A stretch of 64,000 bases of DNA. Origin: Seminavis robusta. Taxonomy: Eukaryota > Bacillariophyta > Bacillariophyceae > Naviculales > Naviculaceae. The notes under the pieces were generated by a model that saw only the letters and a list, made by a program, of their open reading frames with translations, did no database searches and was not told the origin of the DNA. The stretch lies in assembly GCA_903772945.1 (NCBI GenBank), contig CAICTM010000089.1:1-64000 (forward strand), written 5' to 3'. This document shows positions 10,365 through 21,582 of this stretch, in pieces; the stretch's first letter is position 1; the number at the start of each line of letters is the position of its first letter. The position numbers were made by a program, and so were the translations under genes.

Positions 10365-11814
10365 GACGATTCGTCATCGTCGTCGTCAACATCCATTCGA
10401 TTGGCTCCCTGGTCTTCCGTCTTGATGGTGGAGTTGTCATCTTCGGAGGCCACACTCTGCTGGCGGCGAGAACGAGACGCCTTTGTGGGCGAGACAAAAC
10501 TCACGCTCTCAGGAATCGACGACATCTGGCTCTGAAACATACCCTTCTTGGCTCTGCCAGCAGTTTGTTTGAAAGAACTAGAGTACAGTTTCTCGATAGT
10601 GACTGTTTTGAACTCTTTGCCGTTCTCCTTCAGCTCAAACCAGACATTGGTCTCGCCATTCTCATGCGAGATCTCGAACCCAAAGAAGACGGCATCTTCT
10701 TTCTGGGTAACGAGGTCAGCATGGATGTTGAAGGGAGCCTGCATACGAAACTCGACAAGGAGCGGCTCATCTTCAGGGAGATGACCACGCAAACGGGCAA
10801 GGTTTTGCAAGCACGAGATGTACCGAGGATGCGATTTCAAAATTCCGAAACAGGTCTCATCGTCAAGATCTTCACCATACACAGCTCGAATCTTTTCCAC
10901 CAGGTAGCAAAGCTTCATATCCGGATTGGTGAAAGTCGGACTCAAAGCCATTGAGATAACGAGCTGGTCAGGTTTGGTGCTGCTCACACGACACTGCAAA
11001 GTGTCGTCTTCCATGACAAGACCATTCATCACTTGAACATGAGCGCTTGCACGATGGTTGAGTGAGCTGTCAGTCCAGGCATCCAGTTGACTGACCGCCA
11101 CAGTACCACCGATTTCCTTGTCCACAGTGAAGGCATTGCAAGGACGAGCTACTCCAGGAATGTTCTTCTGCACTTCACCATCTTGGGCAATGGTCTTGCC
11201 GGACATTGACATGCCAGTAGTTGTTTTGGTGCTTCTGCTAGTGCGGACAGTGCCATCACACCGGTACATGGTGGAAGTGTCACGAAAGTAGGAAGAGCGT
11301 GGTGGTTTCTTCTTGGATGACGTGCTCTTCTTGCTGCCTGCCTTGCTGCCTGCCTTGCTACCACCACTGCCATCTTTGACAGAGCCACAGGGCCGCTGAG
11401 CCTTCAGGCCTTGCCCGCCACCGCCCTCCTGGGTCACTGCAGAACAGAAGAGTGAGATGATGGACCGGAGAAAGGACAATGTGAATGTGAAGAATGGAAC
11501 TTACTCGTTTCTTTCTTCTCCTTGGTGGCCTTCCACTTGCGTCGGAGGTTGCTAAAGGCGCACTGAAGGCACGCAGTGGTGTAGATCCGAAACTTGGGAT
11601 GTTCATTCTTGACACCGGCAGCAGTAATCTTCTTCCTGGAGTCCATGGCTTCGAAGATCATCTTGTTGAGTTCAGCCTTGTCCAATTCCAGGGCTCCCCG
11701 CCACGAATTGCATAGGCGGGTGTTGTCATCAGGTGCGCCCTTCTCCTTGTACTCGGCTGGAATCTTGGCAAGACGTGCCAACATATCGTCGGTGAGTTCG
11801 GTGTTGGTTGCCAT
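10280..11814 (-). CDS. Unknown two-exon, probably nuclear protein
   Basis: Exon 1 is 11814-11505 and exon 2 is 11436-10280. The 68-bp intron (11504-11437) has GTAAGT and CTGCAG borders and joins ...KEKKET to MTQEGGGG in frame, giving 488 residues. Exon 1 encodes a mostly helical region (DDMLARLAKIPAEY...FRIYTTACLQCAFSNLRRKWKA). Exon 2 starts with Gly/Ser/Lys-rich linker including two KAGSKAGSKK-like units, then a region of about 200 residues with strand-and-helix character (HVQVMNGLVMEDDTLQCRV, VWFELKENGKEFKTV), and ends in an acidic D-run. I recognise no domain. The end is doubtful because a better C-terminus lies in another frame at 10023-10364. It sits divergently to a dead Harbinger transposase 1.2 kb away, so an origin as that transposon's accessory gene is possible but unproven. 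Confidence 0.72.
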
Positions 11815-12340
11815 TGTGGACTGTCGGTCGTCGAGTTGCTTGCGGTCAATGAGTGCTCAAAGATTGCGGTTGACTGAACTATGAGAGGAGACTGCGGTGG
11901 TGATCGCGGTATCGCGGTCCGGTTTACCGGGGAAGGCGTCATGGTCAGGTTTTCGAGTGATCGCCATCTTGAATGCCATCGATCGCGGTGTGTGGTTTGA
12001 TTGTGGTTGATTGTGGTGTCATCGCGGTGCGATCAACTGGAATGCGATCCGTTGAGATCCGATCCCGGTCAGACCGCGGTCCGATTCCGGTGCTGCTTGC
12101 GCGATTTTGTAGGGAAATTCAACGGTATCTGACTGGATCTTAACCGGTATCGGATTGCTATTAACCTGACCGGAATATAATATACCTGACTGCCATGCGA
12201 TTGGATTGCCGTTGACCTGACCATTCCGAAGGCTAGAGAGAGATCCATTCGATCAGAATATTGTTACCGGATTCGGATTGCGAGCCAATCAAAGCGTGCC
12301 GGTCAACCCGGTGTCAACTTTTTCCCCGGTTGCAGCCAAT
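11815..12340. promoter_or_regulatory. Upstream region rich in gatcgcggt/ccggt motifs
   Basis: Between 11860 and 12240 the words atcgcggt, gatccg, accgcggtcc and ccggt recur many times, sometimes overlapping, in an otherwise non-coding stretch directly upstream of the gene at 11814. They may be binding-site repeats or decayed simple sequence. The promoter role is inferred from position only. Confidence 0.35.
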
Positions 12341-13068
12341 CTTCTGCCGCCAATGGACCGTGCTGTTTACCACACTGCAACAAGTTGACGGCGCAAGAAT
12401 CTAGGCAAGTAGGAAACTAGTTTGCTGATGGATGAGTTCCGAGTGCAGGCTGGCCCAGTGATAGATCTGTTCCGAGTGGCGTTGGCCCTTCTCAAGTGCA
12501 GTTCCGAGTGGCGTTGAGTTAGCGAATGGCTGATTGTTTCGTGCATGCTAGCTAGTCAGCAATACAAGAACCGAATCGAATCAAATCAACTAAGCACTAA
12601 TCTCACTTTCATTCAAGCTAGCTAGCCAGCCATGAGTTCAGTTTCGATCCAACAATCAACCTCCTGTGACAAGAATGAGGACACTAGTTTCACTTGGCCA
12701 TGGTGATACGCCGCATTTCCCGGTACCGGTAAGCCAGAGCGAGATCCACATTCGATGGGTGACGTGTATGGCTGTCGCTCACCCTATCCTTCGTTCCCAC
12801 TGTCTTCTTTCTCAGGCCGGTGACTGTCAATGACCGCTTGGGATTTTCTTGCACCGCCCATGTTTGATCTTTCATCTGACTGGTGGCACAATATTTGGTG
12901 GTTGTTCTCGGAGGCTCCACTCATCTCAAATCCATCGGTTCGTTGATCTGCACGCACTGATGTCCACAATGGAGTTGTCACGCAATCAGTTCGAAGAATT
13001 GGGCGTCGCGTTGCCAGTACAAGTCAATCGATCCAGCAAGGTGACATTGGCGTCTTCAGCCATTTTGA
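12341..13068. other. Spacer, possibly the 5' part of the Harbinger element
   Basis: No gene is supportable. The frame at 12849-13205 may contain decayed N-terminal transposase sequence but has no recognisable motif. I could not find terminal inverted repeats. Confidence 0.35.
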
Positions 13069-13985
13069 GTGCTCTCGCTGAGTGTTCTGGATGGATGGGA
13101 ACTGCTACAGGAAAGCACCTTCCTTCAGTATCATTTGAACAAGTGCACGAAAAGTCCGGACCCGGAGCACTACCTTTGGGCGCTGATGCTATTGAAAAGG
13201 TATGATACCTGGGAAGTCCTTGCTTCGGCTGTCGGAACACACGAACAAACTGTCAAGAAGTGGCCGAAATCTATCTTGAAGCCGTTGCCAGGCTTGACAC
13301 GGATGTCGTAAGTTCCTGGTGTCCGCGGCAGGCAGCCAGTTTGTCCGCAGCCAGTCGCTAGTTCCCCATCTTGCTTTCGGCTAACGTCATCGTCTGCTCT
13401 GACTCGACTCATCCAGATTGTTTGGGCCAATCGTTTCTTTGGTGACACGGGTGACAGATGTCTTGTTACCGTTGACGGAACACACTTCAAGATTCGGAAC
13501 AAGATGCTTCCTGGAACCCACTCATACAACAAAGCTTGGTACTCACACAAGTTCTGTCATGCTGGAGTGAGTTATGAGATTGCAGTGTGCATTAAAACTG
13601 GTGACATTGTGTGGATCCATGGGCCCTTTCCAGCGGCAACCAATGATATCTCCATCTTCAGATATTGGCTCCGTGACGTGCTGCGCCCTTGGGAAAAGGT
13701 TATCGTGACTAGGCTAAATTGGCGACAGCAAGTGCATCACCCCACAGGACGCACTGAACTGTCAGCACAAGAGATCATGGCAGCATTGAGAGCCAACATG
13801 AGACTGTCAACAGGAGGTTCAAGACGTTTGGAGCCCTCACTCACTGCTTCCGGCATCCAACCAGCTCTCACCACATTTTCTTCCGTGCTGCTGCTGTTTT
13901 GATTCAGCTTGGCCATCAAATGGGATATTCTCATTATGATGTTGTTGGCTACGTTGATCCTGTTACTGAGTCGGATTGGCTTTGA
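13069..13985 (+). mobile_element. PIF/Harbinger (DDE_Tnp_4) transposase relic
   Basis: The segment reads as a Harbinger transposase: HYLWALMLLKRYDTWEVLASAVGTHEQTVKKW, then VAEIYLEAVARLDTDV in a shifted frame, then a retained intron (13308-13416, GTAAGT...CCAG), then IVWANRFFGDTG, LVTVDGTHFKI (first catalytic Asp), the YSHKF and GDIVWIHGPFPA motifs, and the ending RRFKTFGALTHCFRH with a stop at 13985. The frame shifts before VAEIYL and again after WEKVIV, where the second catalytic Asp motif (normally V-x-D-x-GY) is destroyed. A tga also interrupts the frame after HKRSWQH. It cannot encode an active enzyme. Terminal inverted repeats were not identified. Confidence 0.85.
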
Positions 13986-14369
13986 GGCAGCCATGCCAAC
14001 AATGGCGCAATGGCGCCATGTGGTTGCATTTCTCATCCAATGGACTCTTACTGCCTGAATGGTGAGATCTGTTGTTGTTTGTGCTGGTGATGATGCTGCC
14101 TTGCGATCTAACAGTTTGGAACCACCAGTTCCGGTTCTTGTGGAAATTATTGTGGAAAGGTCGACCATGGCGCTAGCTAGCCTGAATGGAGCGTCAACGG
14201 AGTGTGCTGGCTGGCTAGTCACTCTCATCGTGTTGGCTGGCAAGCCTGATTCTAGTTTGTGGATGGCAATGTTGGCTTGTTGCTGGTCTAGATAACAAAC
14301 TTAAACAAGTTTTGGTTTAGGTTGATTTGCAGTAGATCACAGTAGTATATCGCTTTTCAGGCACGTCCT
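13986..14369. other. Spacer, 384 bp
   Basis: Lies between the Harbinger relic and the duplicated segment. No coding sense seen. It may include the 3' end of the transposon. Confidence 0.4.
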
Positions 14370-14742
14370 TGGTGCGTATGATGGCGCGGGTGGCTATGAG
14401 AGCCCACAGAATCCACGAAATAGATTGACGCTACATCGTACCCTACTGGCTAGCTCTTACACTGCTGTTACAGGGGCACGAGTTATGCTTGCTACCGTAT
14501 TGCATCTGAAGCGACATCGCACAGATCCCAACACTACTTTAGGCAGCACAGAGCATTTCCATGTGCGTGAAAGAAACTGCATCTGCCAACCCCAGTAGGC
14601 CCTCACCATGGCCCTCACTACTGCCACCCAACAAGATTGCGAACTTGATGCCTACCAAATTCCTAGTCAACTGGGGGGTGGGATCGGTCCCCAACTGCTT
14701 GTAGTGATGCATAAAGTCTTCATTTGTAGATGCGGTAGCGTC
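14370..14742 (-). pseudogene. Truncated copy of the membrane-protein gene at 8762-9604
   Basis: The minus strand encodes RIDATASTNEDFMHHYKQLG...HLVGIKFAI-like sequence ending MEMLCAA, close to the last 65 residues of the gene at 8762-9604. Similarity runs through the stop codon into the downstream flank and ends abruptly near 14742. The membrane helices and N-terminus are missing, so this is a 5'-truncated duplicate with no start of its own. The duplication left coding and flanking DNA together, so it was copied as DNA rather than by retroposition of a full transcript. Confidence 0.8.
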
Positions 14743-15510
14743 GATTCGATTCGCAGAGTTGAGAGAGGAAGACCACACGCACTTGCACCATCAGTCAGTC
14801 CCGGTCTACATCGCACCGCGTCGAATCGAATCAACTATTATCGATTCTCAGCATGCACAGATTATGTCGCATGGTAGGTCTGACTCGACTCGACTCAATG
14901 AGGACACTGACGGAAGCAACGAAAAAGACCAAATAGCAGCAGTTGACCACCCAAACAGAAGCAGAGGTCCGCACAGTCTTAATAATTGTTGGCTGCTTTT
15001 CGGATCTCCACCCACCAATTTATCAGAGTTTCCCAAGAACAAACAAGTCTCATATTGTTGCCTTTATTATACGGTACAGTACTGCATCAGCACGATACTA
15101 TCCTTTCGGAAAAAACAAATAGAAGTAGAAAAAACAAATACTAATAAGTAGGTCTATATACGGTTCCATTTCAAAAGGAGCGATGGGGGGCTAAGCTGAG
15201 CCGTGGCTTCAGTGCCGGTTGGTACTCTAGCTACAGTGTAGCTAGAAGAGCAAAGAGGCAAAATGGGGGGGCTAGTACATGTAGGGGGAAGGGGGGTGCG
15301 ATGAGGAAATGGAGGAAGTAGAGGGAAAGTACAGTACTAGTACAGTATGGGGGCAGGATTAGTGGCAGAGTGCACACCATCGGAATCCTAGAGAGAACGG
15401 TGGGTGCTCATGGTGTCAGCAGGGACACGAGAGCCACATAACTAGCTCATGATTAGATTCTGACAGTCTCCACTTCAGTGACTATTATAATAGCTAGCTA
15501 CCGCAGGCCC
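14743..15510. other. 768-bp spacer
   Basis: Contains tcgaatcgaatcaac and gactcgactcgactca simple-sequence runs near 14820-14895, G-rich tracts at 15180-15310, and presumably the promoter of the gene at 15511. No gene seen. Confidence 0.45.
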
Positions 15511-16779
15511 ATGACGCGAGAGCGCCAAGATCTTGCTCTTTGCATTGAGAAACCATCTTGTAGTTATGGTCTTGTTAGGACAGAAATTCACTTTCGAAGC
15601 TTCCTGGATGGAACATGTGCAGATAATGCCGAGTTCTGGACTGAGATGAAGAAGCTTGCCAGAGAAAACAGCACCACACAGTCACTGCTCCTCTCGTTGT
15701 CCAAGCCAACACCGTGTGACCAACACCTGAAGGAGTTCATCATGGAGCTCATTGCCAACTCTACAACACTCGAAGAAATTATCTTTTTGTGGTCTGAAGG
15801 CAGTTTTGTTAAGGATTTGTGCGGTATTATTGATGCTGCTCAGGCCAACAAGAATGTGAATGTTAGACGCATGGAGCTCCCTAGCTTTGTCTTTGACTCT
15901 ATACAACTCCGACATGCTTCCTTTCTATCAAGGCTGAATGAGCTGGACCTTAATTGCACTCGCGAAATGCCGGAGTCTGCTTGTCTTGTCTTCGAGGAGG
16001 CATTCCTTGATCAAAATAGTATGCTGCAAAAGTTGAAAGTCAGTGTTTCCAATGGAGTCAGTCGTGATATTGGAGGCGCTAGGTTCGAAGAGGCTTTGAT
16101 TAAATGTTTGCCTATGATGAAAGATTTGTGTCATTTGGACATCACGACTAATTCTTCAGCACTTCATGACGCCAGTCTCAAGAAGGGTCCTTCCTTAGAT
16201 ATACTGAGTTTGGACATACGACAACATGCGAAAACTATGTTGGATGCTGGAGCAGGCCTCCCCAGAAAAGAGCTCAACATTCGCTGGTCCCCTTCAGGTT
16301 TTGCTGTTCTTACGGGGTGTGTCCCAAACCAATCGAAACAAACCATCCAAAAGATCCATGTCCTATATGTGAATGGCAGTTGCCTACAATCATTTGCCAA
16401 TCTCAGATCACTGAAAGAATTGAGTGTGTTTGCCATTGATGGTGCTGTTGACGTCGCGGAGATTAGGGGTCTTTTGGAAGGGCTTCTCCAAGCAAATGAT
16501 TCCATTACATCCTTCCCAGATCTCGAAGCTGGTCTGATTGAATCATTGATTCCTTGGGGCCAGAAAGAAACAGCTTTGCACTTGTTGCGACTCAATCAAC
16601 TGGCAGAAAAGTGTGGGGCTACAAAATCTTTGCCATCCGCATTGATGCCACTGGTGTTTTCCAGGCTTGGTGGAGAAGGGGGTCAGCCAGGCAAACCATC
16701 ATTGATATATGCAATCCTGAGAGATCGTGCAGAGATGTTCAGTTTCAAACGTAGCGCAGATCCTTCCACAAAGGATTGA
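15511..16779 (+). CDS. Leucine-rich, RNI-like unknown protein
   Basis: A 422-residue single-exon protein. I start at the ATG at 15511 (MTRERQDLALC); the frame is open slightly upstream but has no other ATG. Recurrent leucine-rich strand/helix units such as LSRLNELDLNC, MLQKLKVSV, LCHLDITTNS, LDILSLDI and LRSLKELSVFAIDG are spaced as in ribonuclease-inhibitor-type solenoids, though no single consensus is strict. The end, LPSALMPLVFSRLGG...SLIYAILRDRAEMF, is helical. There is no signal peptide or membrane segment. Such RNI-like proteins are expanded in diatoms and usually have no known role. A protein-binding scaffold is the likely function class, by inference. Confidence 0.75.
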   Translation: MTRERQDLALCIEKPSCSYGLVRTEIHFRSFLDGTCADNAEFWTEMKKLARENSTTQSLLLSLSKPTPCDQHLKEFIMELIANSTTLEEIIFLWSEGSFVKDLCGIIDAAQANKNVNVRRMELPSFVFDSIQLRHASFLSRLNELDLNCTREMPESACLVFEEAFLDQNSMLQKLKVSVSNGVSRDIGGARFEEALIKCLPMMKDLCHLDITTNSSALHDASLKKGPSLDILSLDIRQHAKTMLDAGAGLPRKELNIRWSPSGFAVLTGCVPNQSKQTIQKIHVLYVNGSCLQSFANLRSLKELSVFAIDGAVDVAEIRGLLEGLLQANDSITSFPDLEAGLIESLIPWGQKETALHLLRLNQLAEKCGATKSLPSALMPLVFSRLGGEGGQPGKPSLIYAILRDRAEMFSFKRSADPSTKD

Positions 16780-17167
16780 CATAATATGCAACGCCTAAAA
16801 GGATAAGGTCTGCCGTGCTGCATTCTCTAGAAGGCTGGGGAAGTCCCCAACTCTTGTTTACGCCGTACGTGTACTTTTTCATGCTTTCGAATCAAGACCG
16901 TCCCGAACTGATCCGCGTGCTCGCGATACCGGTAGTCTAGTAGTACTAGTAATAACGAGACTCGAGGTTCACATTTCAAAACATTGCACTTTCGGAAGAT
17001 ACACTACAATCAGACTTGTGAAGGCCGAATGGTAATCCATCTATGGCAGGAAAGGCCAAGGGAAAACCATCTGATTCCGTTGGTGATATACCAGTACCGG
17101 TATGTAAACCTCACGAAGATACAAGGTAAATTTCATACGATTGATATATATGTATGTAGCTCTAATG
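16780..17167. other. 388-bp spacer between convergent genes
   Basis: Contains the 3' ends of the RNI-like gene and the amidase gene and the palindromic words ataccggtag and gtaccggtat. No coding sense. Confidence 0.45.
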
Positions 17168-19386
17168 CTAGTAGTCCTTGTACGCGCTTGCCCTTGCTGT
17201 AAAACCAACCAGCGATTCAATCTCCTTCATGAGTCGAAGGCACGTTTCATCTTTGTAGGAAGGAGTCAAAACACTAATGTTGATGGGTAGTCCTGCACTA
17301 CCCTTCATTTCTTTGGCGGTTAACCGTGCAATGTGATCCCGTTGATTCCTTGGCAGCTGCTCTGGACAGTCCTCATAGTAGTGCTGTTCATCTTCGCGGA
17401 CTGTGGTCACTGGCAAGACACCCGTTGGCCACAATAGCATTGGGCCAATGAGCATATAGGAAATGCAAGCAATCTCTGCCGACATGCCATGCGTCACCGC
17501 AGGAATTGGGATGGCGGGATGCACAATGGCGTCCAAACCGGATTGTTCCACGGCATTGGCCCACTTTGTTCGCATATCCAATAGATCCGCCACGAGTGCC
17601 CATAGATCATAGACGGATATTTGCTTGCTGTTTTCGAATAAATGTCGGGCACGAGCTCCCAGTGTGGCACCCAAGAGGTGTTTTGCAGATTGCGGTACAA
17701 GCCGTGCATGCAGCACTGTGTTGTATTCTGGAACCATGGGTTCTCCCTCGACGGCTTCCAGGAATGATCGCATGTTGCCTTCAGCCGACATGATACCAAC
17801 AAACCTATAAATCCATCATCATCATCAACAACCATATCATCACAAAACAAGATATAACAAAACAGCAACAACCGAGTATGAGCATTTGCCCAAGAACCCA
17901 GAGCATCAGAGCAACTATCACTATCATCCCATTGCACAAAATAAAACGAACTTACACTCGATAGGCATCCCATCCATCCGTGGGTGGTTGGAATGGGACC
18001 ACCTCATGACCAGCATCTCTTAGCTTCTGCAACGTGTCATCGAGTCCGCGTCTTGCGGACGGACAAGGTTCAAAGTAGTTGTCACTATAAAAGTATCCAA
18101 TCTTTAGTCGTTTTGTGCATTCGTATTGTTGGGTATCAAACGGTATGGGAGGAATGTTGATGTCTTTCTGAAACAGTTTGGGAACGCAGACCCCCTTCAA
18201 GAACATTGCGCAGTCCTCGACTTTGCGTGACATGGATCCCATGACAGCAGGAACGGTAATACCCACTCCTTGCCTGTCATTCTTTTATGATTGATTCATG
18301 AATGAATGATCCAGAACTTTTTCGTTAGTTGCCACCCACGTACCATCATTGATTGGAAACAACAAACCAGAACCAACACTTACCAATCGGGGTCTCATGC
18401 ATCCCTTGAAGGACAATCGAGTCGATGTTGGCTTGAACCCCACTACACCACAATACGATGCTGGGATACGGATGCTTCCAGCTCCATCGGCACAGGCGGA
18501 CAGAGGAACGCATCCCATGGCCACCAAAGCTGCATCTCCACCGGACGATCCTCCTGGACTTCGATTCAAGTTCCATGGATTGCTGGTTCTACCCCAAATT
18601 CGATTGACCGACTCTGCCAGCATCATGACTTGCATGACATTGCCACGACAAAGAGGGATTGCTCCGGCATCTCGCAATAGTTCTACAGTAAGGCAGTCGG
18701 CTTCATCTTTCTTGAGCAAGCGACAGGCCATTCTATGTAGGTAGAGCAGAGAGAGGTGGTACAGTACAATAAAAAGCGACATAAGAAAGGAATGCATAGG
18801 AAAGGCAGGCAAAAGCCCAGAAACTAAAAAGGGACAAATCAGTCCTGTCTGCTTTTTGTTGGTCTTACCCTCCTGCAGTACAAGCTCCCTTAACATTCAT
18901 ACAATCCTTAATGCAGATTGGTACACCATACAACGGCGGGGCGTCTTCTGCCGTCAGTGGCTTGTCACTCATGTCACATGCCGTCTTGTGAGCTTCGTCA
19001 TAGAATTCTTCGGTAATGGCATTGACGCGTCCCTCATTTCTCCCAAATCGGCGGCACCGTTTGGCCAACATGGCCACATTGTCTTTGATATCTAGCTTGT
19101 TGGATAAGATGAGCTCACGCGTCTCATACGCCGAATACAAGGGATAGGCTTCTTCCTCTTCTTGTGTAGACTTGTGCAGTGTCAGGACAGGATGTACCTT
19201 GTTGTCGCGTTCCTTGCGAGCCATTCGAATCCAACCGTCGAGTTCGGTGATGCGACGTCTCCACTTGAGAAACTTTGCTACGGCCCAATTGACAGTCACG
19301 ACAACCGCAAGGATACCAATCCAGTTGCGCAGGTACTCATTGCGAGCCAATAGCTCTAGTGTGGACACACAGGAGTTCATCATCAT
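17168..19386 (-). CDS. Fatty-acid amide hydrolase-type amidase (amidase-signature family), membrane-anchored
   Basis: Four exons, 19386-18869, 18732-18384, 18281-17956 and 17804-17168, join in frame to 609 residues. All introns are GT-AG (136, 102 and 151 bp). A hydrophobic helix at about 20-41 precedes a basic KWRRR, resembling the N-terminal anchor of animal FAAH. The amidase signature lies at about 220-270. The catalytic Lys is K160 (CIKDC), the cis-Ser is S235 (SPGGSSGG) and the nucleophile is S259 (GAGSIRIP). The spacings of 75 and 24 residues equal those of rat FAAH (142/217/241). It should hydrolyse fatty-acid or related amides to acid and amine at an internal membrane; the exact substrate is unknown. 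The usual DIGGS before the nucleophile reads DGAGS. Alternative start: Met2 or Met3. Confidence 0.9.
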
Positions 19387-20025
19387 GATTATTGCTCTCT
19401 CCGGTGAATTGTGGCTTCTCCTTTTCCTTCCGCCAAAACAATCCAGAGTGCAATGGCAACAGGAGAGATACGGAACAGACCAACTAGCAGGAGCACCGGG
19501 TTCTATTCTCTCTCTTGGTGGTCTATCTATCTCTAGTGCTAATAGCTAGTTACTACTATCGCCCAGCAACCATCACAACCAACTAACTGAATGAATGAAC
19601 TGCACAACCGATGAGGAACCCGTGGGAAGGCCAAGTTTGACTGCGAGCGGCATTCTGAAATTCTGTTTCCGTGTTCATATCTTCCGGCTTGGCAACGTCC
19701 TCTTCCTAAGTCGCCTGCCTGGAGGTTCGCCGAACAGGACTATCTTAAGGATAGAGATACAAGAATGCCCAATCCGAACCTTGAACCGAACCTTGAAGAT
19801 ACAAGCCGTCAAAGCGGATATCTCATTCGAGCGAAATTCAACAATTTGAATCTTTATCGTGACTGAGTTGACAAGGGTGCAACATACCGGTACGAAGGAC
19901 ATCACAACAGGCTAGCAAACAAATACTACCGGTAGTAAGCGAAGTAGACTAACTCGAGCAACAGGATTCTTGTTTATTAAAGTGTAGTAGATCCGGCTGG
20001 CTTTAGAAGGTCACGTCGATCGATC
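19387..20025. other. 639-bp spacer
   Basis: Upstream region of the amidase gene and downstream region of the CRAL-TRIO gene. It holds a 14-bp palindrome, tactaccggtagta, near 19924, and a short duplicated motif (gaaccttgaa) near 19780. No coding sense. Confidence 0.45.
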
Positions 20026-21092
20026 TCACAACGTGAATGCAGCTTCGTTGGCAAACCGTCTCTGTAGGGCATCTTTGAACCGTTGCACCAATTCGTCATT
20101 AGCAACCTCCACGCTTGGAGACTGGTATAAGGCATCTAGCCTTCCAAAGGGGGATATGGCGTGATCAAACTTGGAGTGAACGTGTGAGGGTGTGAATCCC
20201 TTCATCATGGAGAAGAGCAAGTTGCCAAAGAGGCCAGCATGAAAGATCTTGCATTGCCGCAATCGCCTGGGGTACATGGAGGTACACTCGGAATAAATAC
20301 GCCTTGGCAGACTGGATCCAAAGTTCTTTTTCCAATCAAATCCATCAAGTTCAAGCAAGAGCTGGCGCCAGTAGAAACGGATCCGATCGTGAGACTGTGT
20401 CGGCTACGTCCCAGCTTCCGAGCAACCAAAAGCTTTCGATGCATACTACTTACCGCAATCCCTTGTCGCATAGACTCAAAGTCGCATTGCATTGCGTGAA
20501 AAAAAAAGAACAACGTCTTCATAACTACCAATACTCCATCTCTACCCCTGCTTTTCGACCCAGGTTTGTCATGAAGCTTTGTAAAGTCTATAACCAGTGC
20601 GTAGCTGCCTGTTACATTGTTGAAAGTGAAAGCCAAAAACAATCCAGGATACATATCCATTGCTTCTCTCAAGACTGCAACGCCGCAGTCTACAGTCTCT
20701 TCTATCCCGCCATACTCTTGTTGAAACCACTGTAGCTTGGCAACTCGTTCCAGAGATGCCTCAAGGTCATCCCCGTCCACCAAGGCCAACTGAGCATACC
20801 AGAAATCTGATACAGAAATCTCAATGTTGGCATCATTTTGAACCGCCTGTTTGATGTTGAGAGCCTGCCGGCGCTCCTGAGCCGTCAAGATCAAACGAAT
20901 GACGCTGTATGCCCCCAATGGCCACATAATCTGTGGCGGCACCTGCACGAGTTGTGCTGCCACCAACAGCGCCACCAGCTGCTGTTCTGCCTGATTTGCA
21001 TGTGGTACATCCCCATTATCCTCCCCGTTCTGGGCACGATCAGGTACTAGTAGTGGCCCTGCCGCATCGATAGGGGCGTCATCATTGTTCAT
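20026..21092 (-). CDS. CRAL-TRIO (Sec14-like) lipid-binding protein
   Basis: Two exons, 21092-20454 and 20361-20026, with a 92-bp GTAAGT...CAG intron, give 324 residues. I start at MNNDDAP because the longer open frame upstream begins with a non-ATG codon. Residues 1-40 are acidic and disordered. Residues about 95-130 resemble the CRAL-TRIO N-terminal helix (DLEASLERVAKLQWFQQEYG). The lipid-binding fold follows: LVVMKTLFFFFHAMQCDFESMRQGIALLLELDGFDW, the exon join lying within ...GIA|LLLEL, then SMYPRRLRQCKIFHAG and LFSMMKGFTP. Members carry phosphoinositides, tocopherols or retinoids between membranes; the ligand here is not predictable. No signal peptide, so probably cytosolic. Confidence 0.82.
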
Positions 21093-21555
21093 GGTTGGCG
21101 TTTCTTGGTTGATAGGTGGTGTTTGAGCTGTGTTTGTTTGCCTTGCTTTCTTGTGAGGTTGTGAGGTACATGTATTGCTGTTTTGAGGCCAGTGGCTGGC
21201 AATCGCGGTTGTAACCGGAGTGCCTCGACGAACAGAACGCGATCGCGAAGTTTCTAAGCTTTTTACTACTTTCACGTGCGTTATATGTCTTGTGGTACCG
21301 CTAGGCCTATCACATGTTCCATGAGGCAAAAATGAGCTTTAAAAGTACTTGAAGCAAGTCAGAGATTTCGTTTTTAGGGTTCCTCGTTTCCTGAGGCCTT
21401 ATTCCTTGTAGGCGACATCAAAATCCTCTGGACAGGGAAGCTGGGGAAGTGGAGGTAGAGATGATGATGATCTGTCATCAGGGGGTTTAGAGAAGGTAGA
21501 TTGCCAGCGAGGGGGTCGAGTGACAGTCAGTCAGAGAGCTGTCAGAGTGAGTGAC

Positions 21556-21582
21556 GAGTCGAGTCGAGTCGAGTCGAGTCGA
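21556..21582. repeat. GAGTC pentanucleotide array
   Basis: Five consecutive GAGTC units. Shorter versions of the same pentamer or its complement occur near 3440, 6768, 9748, 14884 and 22752. Seen directly. Confidence 0.95.
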
